Part shown: piece by piece, positions 17,938 through 28,113 of the stretch
How positions within the stretch are numbered: the first letter of the stretch is position 1
How the letters are laid out: each line of letters begins with the position of its first letter
Assembly (NCBI RefSeq): GCF_019511375.1
Contig: NZ_JAEUAO010000002.1
Location: forward strand, 806,001 to 870,000
Length of the DNA: 64,000 nucleotides
DNA from: Rhizobium herbae
GTDB taxonomy: Bacteria > Pseudomonadota > Alphaproteobacteria > Rhizobiales > Rhizobiaceae
Reading direction: 5' to 3'
Position numbers and translations under genes: made by a program
Notes under the pieces: model-generated
What the model was told of the DNA's origin: nothing
What the model saw: the letters and a program-made list of their open reading frames with translations, nothing else
The model's database searches: none

Positions 17938-20900
17938 ATGACCGTGACCTCAGAAAAGCTCGATTATTCGAAAACCCTGTATTTGCCGGAAACTGAATTT
18001 CCGATGCGCGCCGGCCTGCCGCAGAAGGAGCCGGAGACGGTTGCCCGCTGGCAGAAGATGGAGCTCTACAAGAAGCTGCGCGCGTCGGCCGCCGGCCGCG
18101 AGAAATTCGTGCTTCACGACGGCCCGCCGTATGCCAACGGCAACATCCATATCGGCCATGCGCTGAACAAGATCCTCAAGGACATCATCACCCGCTCGTT
18201 CCAGATGCGCGGCTATGATGCCAACTATGTCCCGGGCTGGGATTGCCATGGCTTGCCGATCGAATGGAAGATCGAAGAGGCTTATCGCTCCAAGGGCAAG
18301 AACAAGGATGAGGTTCCCGTCAACGAGTTCCGTAAGGAGTGCCGCGATTTCGCGGCTGGCTGGATCAAGATCCAGTCGGAAGAATTCAAGCGCCTCGGCA
18401 TCGAGGGCGATTTCGACAATCCGTATACGACGATGGCCTTCCATGCCGAAGCCCGCATCGCCGGCGAACTCCTGAAGATCGCCAAGTCCGGCCAGCTCTA
18501 TCGCGGTTCGAAACCGATCATGTGGTCGGTTGTCGAGCGTACGGCGCTGGCCGAAGCCGAGGTCGAGTACCAGGATGTCGAGAGCGACATGATCTGGGTG
18601 AAGTTCCCGGTGGTCGCCATCAGGCGGCAGGGATACGCTGATCAGGTTGTTGAGATCGCCAAGATACTCAAGGAGCAGGGCGAGGCCTCTGAGCCCGCTG
18701 ATGTCGAGGCTGATTTTGCTGACCTGTTGTCTGCCTTCGTCGTCATCTGGACGACCACGCCCTGGACGATCCCCGGCAACCGCGCGATCGCTTACTCCTC
18801 GCGCTATCCCTATGGCCTCTTTGAGGTCGCAAGCGCCGAAAACGAATTCGGCCCGCAGCCGGGCGAAAAGCTGATCTTTGCAAGGCGCCTTGCCGATGAA
18901 GCAGCAGCCAAGGCTAAGGTCACGTTCAATTTCCTTCGCGAAATCGGCGCCGACGAACTGGCGGCGATCACCTGCGCCCATCCGCTGCACGGTCTGGGCG
19001 GCGGCTATCATTTCCAGGTGCCGTTGCTCGATGGCGACCACGTTACCGACGATGCCGGCACCGGATTTGTCCACACGGCCCCCAGCCACGGCCGCGAGGA
19101 CTTTGACGCGTGGATGGACAATGCCCGGGCGCTCGAAGCCCGCGGCATCTCCTCGGCGATCCCGTTCCCGGTGGACGACGCCGGTTTTTATACAGTCGAT
19201 GCGCCCGGCTTCGGTCCGGACGCGGAGAACGGCGCGGCTCGCGTCATCGACGACGCGGGCAAGAAGGGCGATGCCAATGATCGCGTCATCAAGGCGCTGA
19301 TCGCTCGCCACGCGCTGTTTGCCCGCGGCCGCCTGAAGCACACCTATCCGCATTCCTGGCGGTCGAAGAAGCCGGTCATCTTCCGCAACACGCCGCAATG
19401 GTTCGTCTATATGGACAAGGAGCTTGCCGACGGAACGACGCTGCGTTCGCGTGCGCTCAGTGCCATCGACGAAACCCGCTTCGTGCCCGCCGCCGGCCAG
19501 AACCGCCTGCGCGCCATGATCGAGAACCGGCCGGACTGGGTGCTTTCCCGTCAGCGCGCCTGGGGTGTGCCGATCGCCGTCTTTGCAGACGAAAAGGGCG
19601 AAGTGCTGGTCGACGACGCCGTCAACGCCCGCATCCTCGAAGCCTTCGAGAAGGAGGGTGCTGATGCCTGGTTCGCCGAAGGTGCCAAGGAGCGGTTCCT
19701 TGGGCCCGATCATGATCATGGCCGCTGGACGCAGGTAATGGATATCCTCGACGTCTGGTTCGATTCAGGCTCGACCCACACCTTCACCTTGGAAGACCGT
19801 CCCGACCTGAAATGGCCGGCCGATGTCTATCTCGAAGGCTCCGACCAGCATCGCGGCTGGTTTCATTCGTCGCTGCTCGAAAGTGCGGCGACCCGTGGCC
19901 GCGCGCCATATAATGCCGTCATCACCCATGGCTTCACCATGGATGAGAAGGGCGAGAAGATGTCGAAGTCCAAGGGCAATGTCGTTGCCCCGCAGGACGT
20001 GATGAAGGAATCGGGCGCCGATATCCTGCGCCTCTGGGTCGCGACCACCGATTACTGGGAAGACCAGCGTCTCGGCAAGGCGATCATCCAGACCAACATC
20101 GATGCCTATCGCAAGCTCAGGAACACCATCCGCTGGATGCTCGGCACGCTGGCGCATGACAAGGGCGACGACATCGCCTTCAACGACATGCCCGAGCTCG
20201 AGCGGCTGATGCTGCACCGCCTGGCCGAGCTCGACCACCTCGTCCGAGACGGTTACGATGCCTTCGACTTCAAGCGCATCGCCCGCGCACTGATCGATTT
20301 CTCGAATGTCGAGCTGTCGGCCTTCTATTTCGATATCCGCAAGGACGCGCTCTATTGTGATGCGCCGTCGAGCCTGCGCCGCCGCGCCTCGCTCGCGGTC
20401 ATCCGCAAGCTGTTCGAGTGCCTCGTCACCTGGCTTGCGCCGGTTCTGCCCTTCACGGCGGAAGAGGCCTGGCTGTCGCGCGATCCGTCGGCCGTCTCTG
20501 TCCATCTGGAACAGTTCCCGATCGTGCCGGCCGAATGGCGCGACGAGGCGCTGGCGGAAAAATGGAAGAAGGTTCGCGACGTGCGCCGCGCCGTCACCGG
20601 TGCGCTTGAAATCGAGCGACGTGATAAGCGTATCGGCTCCTCACTGGAAGCCGCACCGGTCGTACACATCGCCGATGCCGCCCTGCTGCGGGCACTGGAA
20701 GGCCAGGATTTCGCGGAAATCTGCATCACGTCAGGCATCACCATCGTCGATGGCAAGGGGCCGGAAGGAGCCTTCCGCCTGGACGACCTGTCGACGGTCA
20801 GTGTCGAGCCCAAACTTGCAGATGGCGTCAAATGCGCCCGGTCCTGGCGGATCACCGCCGATGTCGGTTCCGATCCGGCCTTCCCGGATGTATCCGCCCG

Positions 20901-20940
20901 CGACGCGGCGGCGCTGCGCGAACTCGGCTTCGCTTCTTAA
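17938..20940 (+). CDS. ileS: Isoleucyl-tRNA synthetase
   Basis: Class I aminoacyl-tRNA synthetase charging tRNA-Ile, with an editing domain. HIGH appears as [16 protein letters not shown] near residue 70, the editing region as [20 protein letters not shown], and the KMSKS loop as [14 protein letters not shown] near residue 676. The total is 1000 aa. I prefer ATG at 17938 because family members begin with [20 protein letters not shown] soon after; an upstream in-frame ATG would add 13 residues. The 295 bases before it contain no T-box or other obvious leader. It is followed by a lipoprotein gene. Confidence 0.98.
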   Translation: MTVTSEKLDYSKTLYLPETEFPMRAGLPQKEPETVARWQKMELYKKLRASAAGREKFVLHDGPPYANGNIHIGHALNKILKDIITRSFQMRGYDANYVPGWDCHGLPIEWKIEEAYRSKGKNKDEVPVNEFRKECRDFAAGWIKIQSEEFKRLGIEGDFDNPYTTMAFHAEARIAGELLKIAKSGQLYRGSKPIMWSVVERTALAEAEVEYQDVESDMIWVKFPVVAIRRQGYADQVVEIAKILKEQGEASEPADVEADFADLLSAFVVIWTTTPWTIPGNRAIAYSSRYPYGLFEVASAENEFGPQPGEKLIFARRLADEAAAKAKVTFNFLREIGADELAAITCAHPLHGLGGGYHFQVPLLDGDHVTDDAGTGFVHTAPSHGREDFDAWMDNARALEARGISSAIPFPVDDAGFYTVDAPGFGPDAENGAARVIDDAGKKGDANDRVIKALIARHALFARGRLKHTYPHSWRSKKPVIFRNTPQWFVYMDKELADGTTLRSRALSAIDETRFVPAAGQNRLRAMIENRPDWVLSRQRAWGVPIAVFADEKGEVLVDDAVNARILEAFEKEGADAWFAEGAKERFLGPDHDHGRWTQVMDILDVWFDSGSTHTFTLEDRPDLKWPADVYLEGSDQHRGWFHSSLLESAATRGRAPYNAVITHGFTMDEKGEKMSKSKGNVVAPQDVMKESGADILRLWVATTDYWEDQRLGKAIIQTNIDAYRKLRNTIRWMLGTLAHDKGDDIAFNDMPELERLMLHRLAELDHLVRDGYDAFDFKRIARALIDFSNVELSAFYFDIRKDALYCDAPSSLRRRASLAVIRKLFECLVTWLAPVLPFTAEEAWLSRDPSAVSVHLEQFPIVPAEWRDEALAEKWKKVRDVRRAVTGALEIERRDKRIGSSLEAAPVVHIADAALLRALEGQDFAEICITSGITIVDGKGPEGAFRLDDLSTVSVEPKLADGVKCARSWRITADVGSDPAFPDVSARDAAALRELGFAS

Positions 20941-21076
20941 GGATTGTGTGCGGGGTGAATTGCTCTTTTGCGGCTCATCCGGTAGAACCTGCCTGAAAAT
21001 CGGCGGATTTATCCGCCATGGGCGCACAATGCCGCCTTGAGAGATCGATCGTGCCGGCGCTGCTGGAAGGGTTTTC

Positions 21077-21694
21077 ATGGGAATGACGCGAGAGTTTCGA
21101 GTGTATGCCGGTATTTTCGGCGTTGTGGCCGGCAGCCTGGTCCTGACCGGCTGCCTCGGCGGCCCGACCTACGGCACAGACAAGACCGCCGGCGAACACC
21201 TGCTGGACGACCTCGGCAGCACCGTCAGCCTGGGGGAGACCAAGCCCAAGAACCTCAAGTACCAGCCGCGGCCCGGCCTGGTATTGCCGCCTCAAACGGA
21301 AACGGCTTCGCTGGTGCAGCCGCAGCAGAACCTTGCCACCAAGGACAATCCGCAGTGGCTGGAATCGCCGGAAGAAACGCGCCAGCGCCTGCGTGACGAA
21401 GCCGATGCCAATGCCGACAGCTCGACCTATGTTTCGCCGCTGGCCAAGTCGAATGCCAATGGCCGTCGCCTGACGGCCAAGGAGCAGCAGGAGGCGTATC
21501 GGGAAGCCCGCAAGATCCAGATGGGCGCCTATGCCGACAAGCGCCGTTTCCTGAGCGACCCGCCGCTCGAATACCGCAAGATGCCGGAAGAGGCCATGGC
21601 GGACCTCGGCGAGCCGGAGCAGGTCAAGGAGCGCCGCCGCAAGAAGGAAGCCGCGATTGCCGGCAGCGGCAAGAAGTGGTGGGATATTTTCTGA
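21077..21694 (+). CDS. Lipoprotein of unknown function
   Basis: A 205-aa predicted lipoprotein. The N-terminus ends in the lipobox SLVLTGC with Cys near residue 26, so it should be lipid-anchored in the envelope. The rest is hydrophilic, with a Gln/Pro-rich middle (GLVLPPQTETASLVQPQQN) and a basic C-terminus (KERRRKKEAAI, then GSGKKWWDIF). I see no enzymatic motif. Genes of this type follow ileS in related rhizobia. AAGGG lies five bases before ATG at 21077. The next gene starts six bases after its stop, so they are probably cotranscribed. Confidence 0.8.
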   Translation: MGMTREFRVYAGIFGVVAGSLVLTGCLGGPTYGTDKTAGEHLLDDLGSTVSLGETKPKNLKYQPRPGLVLPPQTETASLVQPQQNLATKDNPQWLESPEETRQRLRDEADANADSSTYVSPLAKSNANGRRLTAKEQQEAYREARKIQMGAYADKRRFLSDPPLEYRKMPEEAMADLGEPEQVKERRRKKEAAIAGSGKKWWDIF

Positions 21695-21700
21695 TCGCCA

Positions 21701-22177
21701 ATGTTTGATATTCGCAAGGCGACGTCAGCCGATGCAGGAACCATCCTGCGTTTCATTACCGAGCTGGCAATTTACGAAAAGGCCGGACACGAGGTCGAGG
21801 CGACGGTCGAAACGATCACCGAATCCTTGTTCGGGCCGAATTCCGTCTCACACGCGGCAATCTGCGAGCGCGATGGCGTTCCCGTTGGTTTTGCCGTGTG
21901 GTTCTTCAGCTATTCCACCTGGCAGGCCCGCAACGGCCTTTATCTTGAAGACCTCTACGTCATGCCCGAGCAGCGCGGAACCGGGGCCGGGCGCCTGATG
22001 CTGCGCTATCTGGCACGGATCGCCGTGGAAAAGGGATGCGGCCGCTTCGAATGGAGCGTGCTGGACTGGAACGAACCAGCGATCAAGGCCTACGAGGCCA
22101 TCGGTGCCGAGCCGCTCAGCGAATGGACGCGCTATCGCCTGACCGGAGCGGCGCTCGAAAGCTTTGCCGCCGGGTAA
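21701..22177 (+). CDS. GNAT family N-acetyltransferase
   Basis: A 158-aa acetyl-CoA-dependent acetyltransferase. The acetyl-CoA loop is YLEDLYVMPEQRGTGAGRLM (about residues 84-103), and the last motif is DWNEPAIKAYEAIGAE. The sequence resembles the diamine acetyltransferase (SSAT-like) group, including WFFSYSTWQARNG before the loop. A polyamine or amino acid substrate is therefore possible but not shown. It lies six bases after the lipoprotein gene and is convergent with tadA. Confidence 0.88.
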   Translation: MFDIRKATSADAGTILRFITELAIYEKAGHEVEATVETITESLFGPNSVSHAAICERDGVPVGFAVWFFSYSTWQARNGLYLEDLYVMPEQRGTGAGRLMLRYLARIAVEKGCGRFEWSVLDWNEPAIKAYEAIGAEPLSEWTRYRLTGAALESFAAG

Positions 22178-22188
22178 TTGCCGCTACT

Positions 22189-22638
22189 TCAACGCTTCTC
22201 TGCAAAAAACTGCCTGAGGATATCCGCCGCTGCCTGCGCTGAAAAACCCGAATAGACGTCCGGCGCGTGGTGGCAGGTCGGTTGGGTGAAGAAACGCACG
22301 CCATTGTCGACGCCGCCGCCTTTCGGATCCTCGGCGCCGTAGTAGAGCCGCCGCAGCCTTGCAAACGAGATGGCCGCCGCGCACATGGTGCAAGGTTCGA
22401 GCGTGACATAGAGGTCGGCGCCCGGGAGCCGCTCGTCGCCGATGACGCGGCAGCCTTCGCGGATCGCCTCGATCTCGGCATGGGCAGTGACGTCGTTGCG
22501 TTCGCGGGTCCGATTTCCGGCTCTGGCGATGACCTCGCCATTGAGGACGAGCACGGCCCCGACCGGCACTTCGCCGCGCGCCCCTGCCATCCGGGCTTCT
22601 GCCAGCGCCAAATCCATGAAGCGGCTCGTTTCGGCCAT
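22189..22638 (-). CDS. tadA: tRNA-specific adenosine deaminase
   Basis: Zinc enzyme converting A34 to inosine in tRNA-Arg(ACG), needed to read CGN codons. The zinc site is complete: VTAHAEIEAIREG supplies His and the catalytic Glu, and VTLEPCTMCAAAISFARL supplies the two Cys. Length is 149 aa. It is convergent with the GNAT gene and divergent from the pseudouridine synthase gene, 77 bases apart. Confidence 0.94.
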   Translation of the reverse strand: MAETSRFMDLALAEARMAGARGEVPVGAVLVLNGEVIARAGNRTRERNDVTAHAEIEAIREGCRVIGDERLPGADLYVTLEPCTMCAAAISFARLRRLYYGAEDPKGGGVDNGVRFFTQPTCHHAPDVYSGFSAQAAADILRQFFAEKR

Positions 22639-22715
22639 CGTTGGAACCCGCGATAATTTCTCTTAACCCTTGGGCCTGGACCTGATAGGACAGCCCCAAA
22701 AGGCAGGCAACACAA

Positions 22716-24623
22716 ATGACATTCAAAGACAAGCCCCAGCGGCCCGGCGGCAAGCCGGCCGGCCGCGACAAGAAGCCCTATACCGGCGCGCGCAAGGCCG
22801 CAGCCGCACATTCGGGCGCTGAAAAGACGGAAGCGGGAAAGCCGCGCAAGCCGAGAGTGGCTGCAGTGGAGACCGTCGATGCGGACGTGCCGCAGCGCAT
22901 TTCCAAGATTCTGGCGCGTGCCGGCGTCGCCTCGCGCCGTGACATCGAGCGCATGATTATGGAAGGCCGCGTTAGCCTCAATGGCACCGTGCTGGAGACG
23001 CCGGTCGTCAATGCGACGCTTGCCGACAAGATCGAGGTCGATGGTCAGCCGATCCGAGGCATCGAGCGTACCAGGCTCTGGCTCTATCACAAGCCTTCCG
23101 GCCTGGTGACAACCAATTCCGATCCGGAAGGGCGTCCGACCGTTTTCGACAACCTGCCGGACGATCTGCCGCGCGTCCTGTCGATCGGCCGTCTCGACAT
23201 CAACACCGAAGGCCTGCTCCTGCTCACCAATGACGGTGGTCTGGCCCGCGTACTCGAACTGCCGTCGACCGGCTGGCTGCGCCGCTACCGCGTGCGCGCC
23301 CATGGCACGATCGATCAGGCAGCGCTCGACAAGCTCAAGGACGGCATCGCCGTCGATGGCGTGCTCTACGGTTCGATCGAGGCGACGCTGGACAAGGTCC
23401 AGGGCTCGAACGTCTGGATCACCATGGGCCTGCGTGAAGGCAAGAACCGAGAAATCAAGAACGTCATGGGCGCGCTCGGCCTCGACGTGAACCGGCTGAT
23501 CCGCATCTCCTATGGCCCCTTCCAGCTCGGCGAGCTGCCGGAGGGCCATGCCCAGGAAATTCGCGGCCGCACCTTGCGCGACCAGCTCGGCCCGCGTCTG
23601 ATCGAGGACGCCAAGGCCAATTTCGACGCGCCGATCTTCGACGCCGCTGAGGAAGAAAAGCCGCAGAAAAATGAATGGTCGGCTGGCAAGCCGGAAGCCA
23701 AGGAACGCGGCGCTTTCCGTGAAAAGCCTGGCGACAAGCGCGAGCGGGCGCTTTCCCGCCTCGACACCAAGCGTGACGATAGAGGCGGCGGACGTGGTGA
23801 CCGCAAGGACCGTGGCGGCGCGGAGGCGAAATTCGACGACCGTCCGAAGCGCGAACCCGGCCTTAGGCCCCGCAAGGCCAATGTCTGGATGGCGCCCGGT
23901 GCCCGGCCGATCGCCGAAAAGAAGCCGAAGGACGCGCAGGCAGCGGATGTGGCCGACAAGCCGGTTCGCCGTGAGCGTCCGGAGGGTGCACCTGCAACCA
24001 AGCGCTACGGCCGGACCAAGGATGGCCTGGCGATGAAGTCCAACAAGAAATTCGATCCGGATCGCAAGAAGGCGACCGTCTACGATCGCCCCGACCGCGG
24101 ACCGCGCGTCGTGGTCAATCGGGCCGATGACGACGGCGACTGGATCAGGGCCAGCGAAGAGACCGGTAGAGATGAAGGCCGCGGCGACCGCAAGCGCGGC
24201 GGTGACCGCGTTGCGCGTGGCTTCGGTGATCGCCCGGCTCGGCGTGAAGGTGGCGATCGTCCGCCGCGCCGCGACGGTGACAAGCCGTTTGGTGATCGCA
24301 AGCCCCGTGCCGAAGGTGCCCGCTCTTTCTCCGATCGACCACGCGGCGACCGACCCCAAAGTGATCGTCCGCAGTCAGACCGTCCGCGCAAGCCGTTCGG
24401 CGAAAAATCCTTCTCGCGCACGGACGGCGACCGCAAGCCGCGGGATTTCGGCGACCGCCCACCACGCGGCGACCGCCCGGCCGGTGACAAACCACGTGGC
24501 AAGTCCTTGGGTAAGCCGGGCGGGGCAAAACCGTTCGGCGCGAAGGCCGGCGGCCCGCGCGGCGGCAAGCCTGCGGGCGGACGCCCGGCGGGTGGCGGCA
24601 AGCCGCGCGGACGCGGGAACTAA
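22716..24623 (+). CDS. 23S rRNA pseudouridine synthase, RsuA/RluB family, with long basic tail
   Basis: Isomerises a uridine in rRNA. An S4 RNA-binding domain is at about residues 55-110 (QRISKILARAGVASRRDIER). The catalytic domain has SIGRLDINTEGLLLLTNDG with the active-site Asp, and GLREGKNREIKNVMGALGL. From about residue 310 the protein is a low-complexity tail of some 325 residues rich in Arg, Lys, Gly, Asp and Pro, with repeated GDRP-like units. The total of 635 aa is over twice the length of E. coli RluB. The tail probably binds RNA nonspecifically, which is inference. The exact target (RluB, RluE or RluF type) is not certain. rsmD follows six bases later. Confidence 0.9.
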   Translation: MTFKDKPQRPGGKPAGRDKKPYTGARKAAAAHSGAEKTEAGKPRKPRVAAVETVDADVPQRISKILARAGVASRRDIERMIMEGRVSLNGTVLETPVVNATLADKIEVDGQPIRGIERTRLWLYHKPSGLVTTNSDPEGRPTVFDNLPDDLPRVLSIGRLDINTEGLLLLTNDGGLARVLELPSTGWLRRYRVRAHGTIDQAALDKLKDGIAVDGVLYGSIEATLDKVQGSNVWITMGLREGKNREIKNVMGALGLDVNRLIRISYGPFQLGELPEGHAQEIRGRTLRDQLGPRLIEDAKANFDAPIFDAAEEEKPQKNEWSAGKPEAKERGAFREKPGDKRERALSRLDTKRDDRGGGRGDRKDRGGAEAKFDDRPKREPGLRPRKANVWMAPGARPIAEKKPKDAQAADVADKPVRRERPEGAPATKRYGRTKDGLAMKSNKKFDPDRKKATVYDRPDRGPRVVVNRADDDGDWIRASEETGRDEGRGDRKRGGDRVARGFGDRPARREGGDRPPRRDGDKPFGDRKPRAEGARSFSDRPRGDRPQSDRPQSDRPRKPFGEKSFSRTDGDRKPRDFGDRPPRGDRPAGDKPRGKSLGKPGGAKPFGAKAGGPRGGKPAGGRPAGGGKPRGRGN

Positions 24624-24629
24624 GCGAAG

Positions 24630-25190
24630 GTGCGGATCGTCGGCGGTGAGTTTCGCGGGCGCGGGCTTGCAACGCCCAGGTCCAACGACATCCGGCCTAC
24701 GACGGACCGGACGCGCGAAAGCCTGTTCAACATCCTGAGCCATGGTTATGCGCAGGCCCTCGACGGGACCCGCATTCTCGATCTATTTGCCGGCACCGGC
24801 GCGGTTGGCCTCGAAGCCCTGTCGCGCGGTTGCCGTCAGGCGTTGTTCGTCGAGCAGAGCGCCGAGGGCAGGGGCCTGTTGCGCACCAATATCGAGGCTT
24901 TCGGCCTGACCGGCCGGGCGCGCATTTTCCGGCGCGACGCGACCGATCTTGGGCCGGCCGGCACCGTCGAGCCATTCCATTTGGTCTTTGCCGATCCGCC
25001 CTATGGCAGGGGGCTTGGCGAAAAAGCGCTTGCCTCTGCCGCCAAAGGCGGCTGGCTGGTGCCGGGCGCTCTTGTCATTCTCGAAGAGCGGGCCGATGTT
25101 CAACCGGTGCCGCAGGATGGGTTCGAGTTGATCGACGACCGGCTCTTCGGCGACACGAAGATGCATTTCTACCGATATCGCGCCGCGTGA
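24630..25190 (+). CDS. rsmD: 16S rRNA (guanine(966)-N2)-methyltransferase
   Basis: SAM-dependent methyltransferase acting on G966 of 16S rRNA. The N-terminus has RIVGGEFRGRGLATP and RPTTDRTRESLFNIL, then the SAM site LDLFAGTGAVGLEALSRG, and the catalytic LVFADPPYGRGL. The 186-aa length is normal. Translation starts at GTG 24630, six bases after the pseudouridine synthase gene, so the two rRNA modification genes form an operon. Confidence 0.95.
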   Translation: MRIVGGEFRGRGLATPRSNDIRPTTDRTRESLFNILSHGYAQALDGTRILDLFAGTGAVGLEALSRGCRQALFVEQSAEGRGLLRTNIEAFGLTGRARIFRRDATDLGPAGTVEPFHLVFADPPYGRGLGEKALASAAKGGWLVPGALVILEERADVQPVPQDGFELIDDRLFGDTKMHFYRYRAA

Positions 25191-25208
25191 TACCGAAAGA
25201 CGCTGAGC

Positions 25209-26078
25209 ATGACGCAAGGCCTCGAAACAGTGAAAAAATCAGGAGGTCCAACTGTTGCCGTCGCATTCGGCGGCGGCGGTGCACGTGGTCTCGCCCACAT
25301 CCATGTCATCGAGGCGTTGGATGAGCTCGGCATCCGCCCTGTCGCCGTCGCCGGTTCCTCTATCGGGGCGATTATGGGGGCGGGCATGGCCGCTGGCTTG
25401 AGCGGTGCGGAAATTGCAGATCATACGATGGCGACCGTCGGCCGCCGCAAGGAAATCGTCAACCGCCTGTGGAGTCTGCGTCCTTCAAGCCTGAAGCAAG
25501 CGGTCACGAACGGCTTGCGCGTGGGGCAGTTCAATATCGAGCGTATTCTTCCCGCCTTCCTGCCTGACAGCGTGCCGAAGGATTTCGCCGATCTCGAGTT
25601 GCCCCTGAAGGTGATGACCACCGATTATTACGGCCAGACCGAGCGCGTCTGCCAGTCCGGCGACCTGCATCAGGCGCTTGCCGCATCGGCGGCGCTGCCG
25701 ATCCTGTTCATGCCCGTGCGAATAGATGGCCGGGTGATGATCGACGGCGGCATCTACAATCCGGTGCCCTTCGATCACCTGACCGGCCTGGCCGATATCG
25801 TCATCGCCGTTGATGTCGTCGGCGGACCGGATGGCGATGGCGAGACCATGCCGAGCTGGCGCGACAGTCTGTTCGGCGCCAGCCAGTTGTTGATGCAGTC
25901 GATCATCGCCATGAAGATGAAGGCGCACCCGCCGGACATTCTCCTGCGGCCGGAGGTCAATCGCTTCCGCGTCATGGATTTCCTCAAGGCGCAGGAGGTG
26001 CTGGCTGCGACGGCGCCCGTTAAGGAACAGCTCAAGACCGCGCTTGATGCAGCCCTCGAGGCGAAAAGCCGGCCTTGA
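25209..26078 (+). CDS. Patatin-like phospholipase
   Basis: A 289-aa serine acyl hydrolase of the RssA/patatin type. The oxyanion loop is VAFGGGGARGLAHIHVIEAL, the nucleophile elbow is VAGSSIGAIMGAG (GXSXG), and the Asp of the dyad is in DGGIYNPVPF. Members release fatty acids from membrane lipids or act on unknown esters in the cytoplasm or at the membrane. It follows rsmD by 18 bases and is convergent with the antiporter gene, six bases apart. Confidence 0.93.
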   Translation: MTQGLETVKKSGGPTVAVAFGGGGARGLAHIHVIEALDELGIRPVAVAGSSIGAIMGAGMAAGLSGAEIADHTMATVGRRKEIVNRLWSLRPSSLKQAVTNGLRVGQFNIERILPAFLPDSVPKDFADLELPLKVMTTDYYGQTERVCQSGDLHQALAASAALPILFMPVRIDGRVMIDGGIYNPVPFDHLTGLADIVIAVDVVGGPDGDGETMPSWRDSLFGASQLLMQSIIAMKMKAHPPDILLRPEVNRFRVMDFLKAQEVLAATAPVKEQLKTALDAALEAKSRP

Positions 26079-26084
26079 AAAGGA

Positions 26085-27944
26085 TCAGTCAGCGTCGGCC
26101 AGGGCGTCCTTTTCCGGGCTGGCCTTGATGTTTGCCGTGGCCGAAAGAATATCGTGCCCCGGCTCCAGCGACGGCGCCTTCTCGCGCTTCGGCTTTATCA
26201 GCGGTTCCGGCCTGACGGGTTTGGAATGCAGCATGTCGCGCCCGGCGCTGATGCCCTCGGCTTCCTGCACCGCCAGCCGCGCCTCGTCGCGCCGGCGGAT
26301 ATCGTCCATGATTTCCTGCGCTGCATTGTCGTCGACACCCAGCCCCTCCAGCGCCTTGCGACCGAACACGAGACCGGACTCGAAGGTTTCGCGCAGCTCA
26401 TAGTCGACGCCGCGTGCCCGAAGCGACAGGGTGTGCACACGGTCATAGGAGCGCGCATAGATACGGGCATTCGGATATTCCGCCTGCACCATATCGACGA
26501 TCCGGTCGGTGATTTCCATCTTCTGGGTGCACACCGCGACGATCTTGGCGCGCTCGATGCCGGCGGCGCGCAGCACGTCGAGCCGCGTTCCGTCGCCGAA
26601 ATAGATGCGGAACCCGAAGGTCGCGGCCTGCCGAACGCGGGCGGCGGAATGATCGATGATGGTGACCTCGCGACCGCCGGCAAGCAGGATCTGCGAGGCG
26701 ATCTGGCCGAAGCGGGAGAACCCGATCATCAGCACGTCGGCGCCGGCGCCATCGAAGTCTTCCTCCAGCTCTTCAGTCATCTCGTCATGCTCGTTCATGA
26801 GCAATCCGGCGAGCGCGGCGGCGGCAGGCGTCAGCGCCATCGACAGCGTGACGACGACGATCAAGAGAGATGCCCAGCTGTCCGAAAACACGCCGGCAGC
26901 GGCTGCGGCGGTGAACAGCACGAAGCCGAATTCCCCGCCCTGCGGCAAGAGCAGCCCGATGCGAACCGCGTCATTGTGCGGCGAACCCGTCGCCCGGCAG
27001 AGTGTGTAGAGGATCACCGCCTTGAGCAGCATCAGCAGCGGTACGGCAATCAGGATCAGGGGATAGTCCCTGAGGATGACGTTGATCTCCAGCGACAGGC
27101 CGACGGCCATGAAGAACAATGCGAGCAGCAACCCGCGGAACGGTTCGATATCGGCTTCCAGCTCATGCCGATAGGAGGATTCGGCGAGCAGAACGCCGGC
27201 GAGGAACGAACCCATCGCCATCGAGAGACCGGCAAGCTGCATCATCGTTGCGGCACCGAGCACGATCAGGAGTGCGGCGGCGATCATGACTTCCCGAGCA
27301 CCCGTGCGGGCAAGGATCTGGAACAGGGGATTGAGAAGGTAGCGGCCAGCAATCACCATGATCAGGATCGCGCCGACGGCGACCGCGAAGTCCTGCAGCG
27401 GCGGGCTGGTATCTTCGGGCGCCTGCAGGGCGACGAGCGGGATCAACGCCAGCAGCGGCACGATCGCCAGGTCCTGCAGCAAGAGTACCGAAAACGCCCG
27501 CTGGCCGTAGCGCGAGTTCGTGTCACCCTTTTCGTCGAGGATCTGCAATGCGAAGGCCGTCGATGACAGCGCTAGCCCGAAGCCGGTGATGACGCTGCCG
27601 CTCCAGTCGAGCATGCCGAGTTCGAAGAGAATGGCCGACACGACCGCGCCGGTCAGCAATACCTGCGCGGTACCGAGCCCGAAGATGTCACGCCGCATCT
27701 GCCAAAGGCGCGAGGGCTTCAGCTCTAGGCCGATGACGAACAGCAGGAAGACGACACCCAGTTCGCCAAAACCGAGGATCTGCTCGCCGTCGGTGATCTG
27801 GTTAAGCAACGGACCGATGATGATGCCGGCGGCGAGATAGCCCAGAACCGTGCCGAGCCCGAGCTTCTTGAAGATCGGGGCCGCCACGACGGCGCCGCCG
27901 AGCAGCACCAGGGCCTGTGAAGTGAGGACGGGCGTGGTCGACAT
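26085..27944 (-). CDS. CPA2 family cation:proton antiporter with RCK domain (KefB/KefC-like)
   Basis: A 619-aa inner-membrane potassium/proton antiporter. The N-terminal two thirds are about 12 hydrophobic helices (for example PIFKKLGLGTVLGYLAAGII and VVFLLFVIGLELKPSRLW). A cytoplasmic TrkA-N/RCK domain begins near residue 410 (VLMIGFSRFGQIASQILLAG, then ATFGFRIYFGDGTRLDVLRA), which would bind NAD or glutathione adducts. I chose ATG at 27944 because AGGAAAG lies just upstream. The KefF/KefG accessory protein is not adjacent. Confidence 0.92.
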   Translation of the reverse strand: MSTTPVLTSQALVLLGGAVVAAPIFKKLGLGTVLGYLAAGIIIGPLLNQITDGEQILGFGELGVVFLLFVIGLELKPSRLWQMRRDIFGLGTAQVLLTGAVVSAILFELGMLDWSGSVITGFGLALSSTAFALQILDEKGDTNSRYGQRAFSVLLLQDLAIVPLLALIPLVALQAPEDTSPPLQDFAVAVGAILIMVIAGRYLLNPLFQILARTGAREVMIAAALLIVLGAATMMQLAGLSMAMGSFLAGVLLAESSYRHELEADIEPFRGLLLALFFMAVGLSLEINVILRDYPLILIAVPLLMLLKAVILYTLCRATGSPHNDAVRIGLLLPQGGEFGFVLFTAAAAAGVFSDSWASLLIVVVTLSMALTPAAAALAGLLMNEHDEMTEELEEDFDGAGADVLMIGFSRFGQIASQILLAGGREVTIIDHSAARVRQAATFGFRIYFGDGTRLDVLRAAGIERAKIVAVCTQKMEITDRIVDMVQAEYPNARIYARSYDRVHTLSLRARGVDYELRETFESGLVFGRKALEGLGVDDNAAQEIMDDIRRRDEARLAVQEAEGISAGRDMLHSKPVRPEPLIKPKREKAPSLEPGHDILSATANIKASPEKDALADAD

Positions 27945-28113
27945 GTCTGTTCTTTCCTGCCCGTGAGGGTTGGCACGGGTTCTCATATTTTCGCTTGGGC
28001 AAGAGATTGCCCCGGGATCGGGTATTTCGTCGGGGCCGCGACCAAGAATCAGGGTATGCCCTTGATGCCCGTCCCAGTGCACAATAAATGGGGCAGGAAT
28101 GAAAGGCTAAATC

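Noticed and set aside
17950..19719. A 589-codon open frame antisense to ileS
   Set aside because: ileS on the plus strand has all class I synthetase motifs; the antisense frame shows none of its own.
22116..24359. A 747-codon open frame antisense to the pseudouridine synthase
   Set aside because: Its composition follows the repetitive Arg/Gly/Asp tail read backwards, and its far end also overlaps tadA in another frame. No domain is recognisable.
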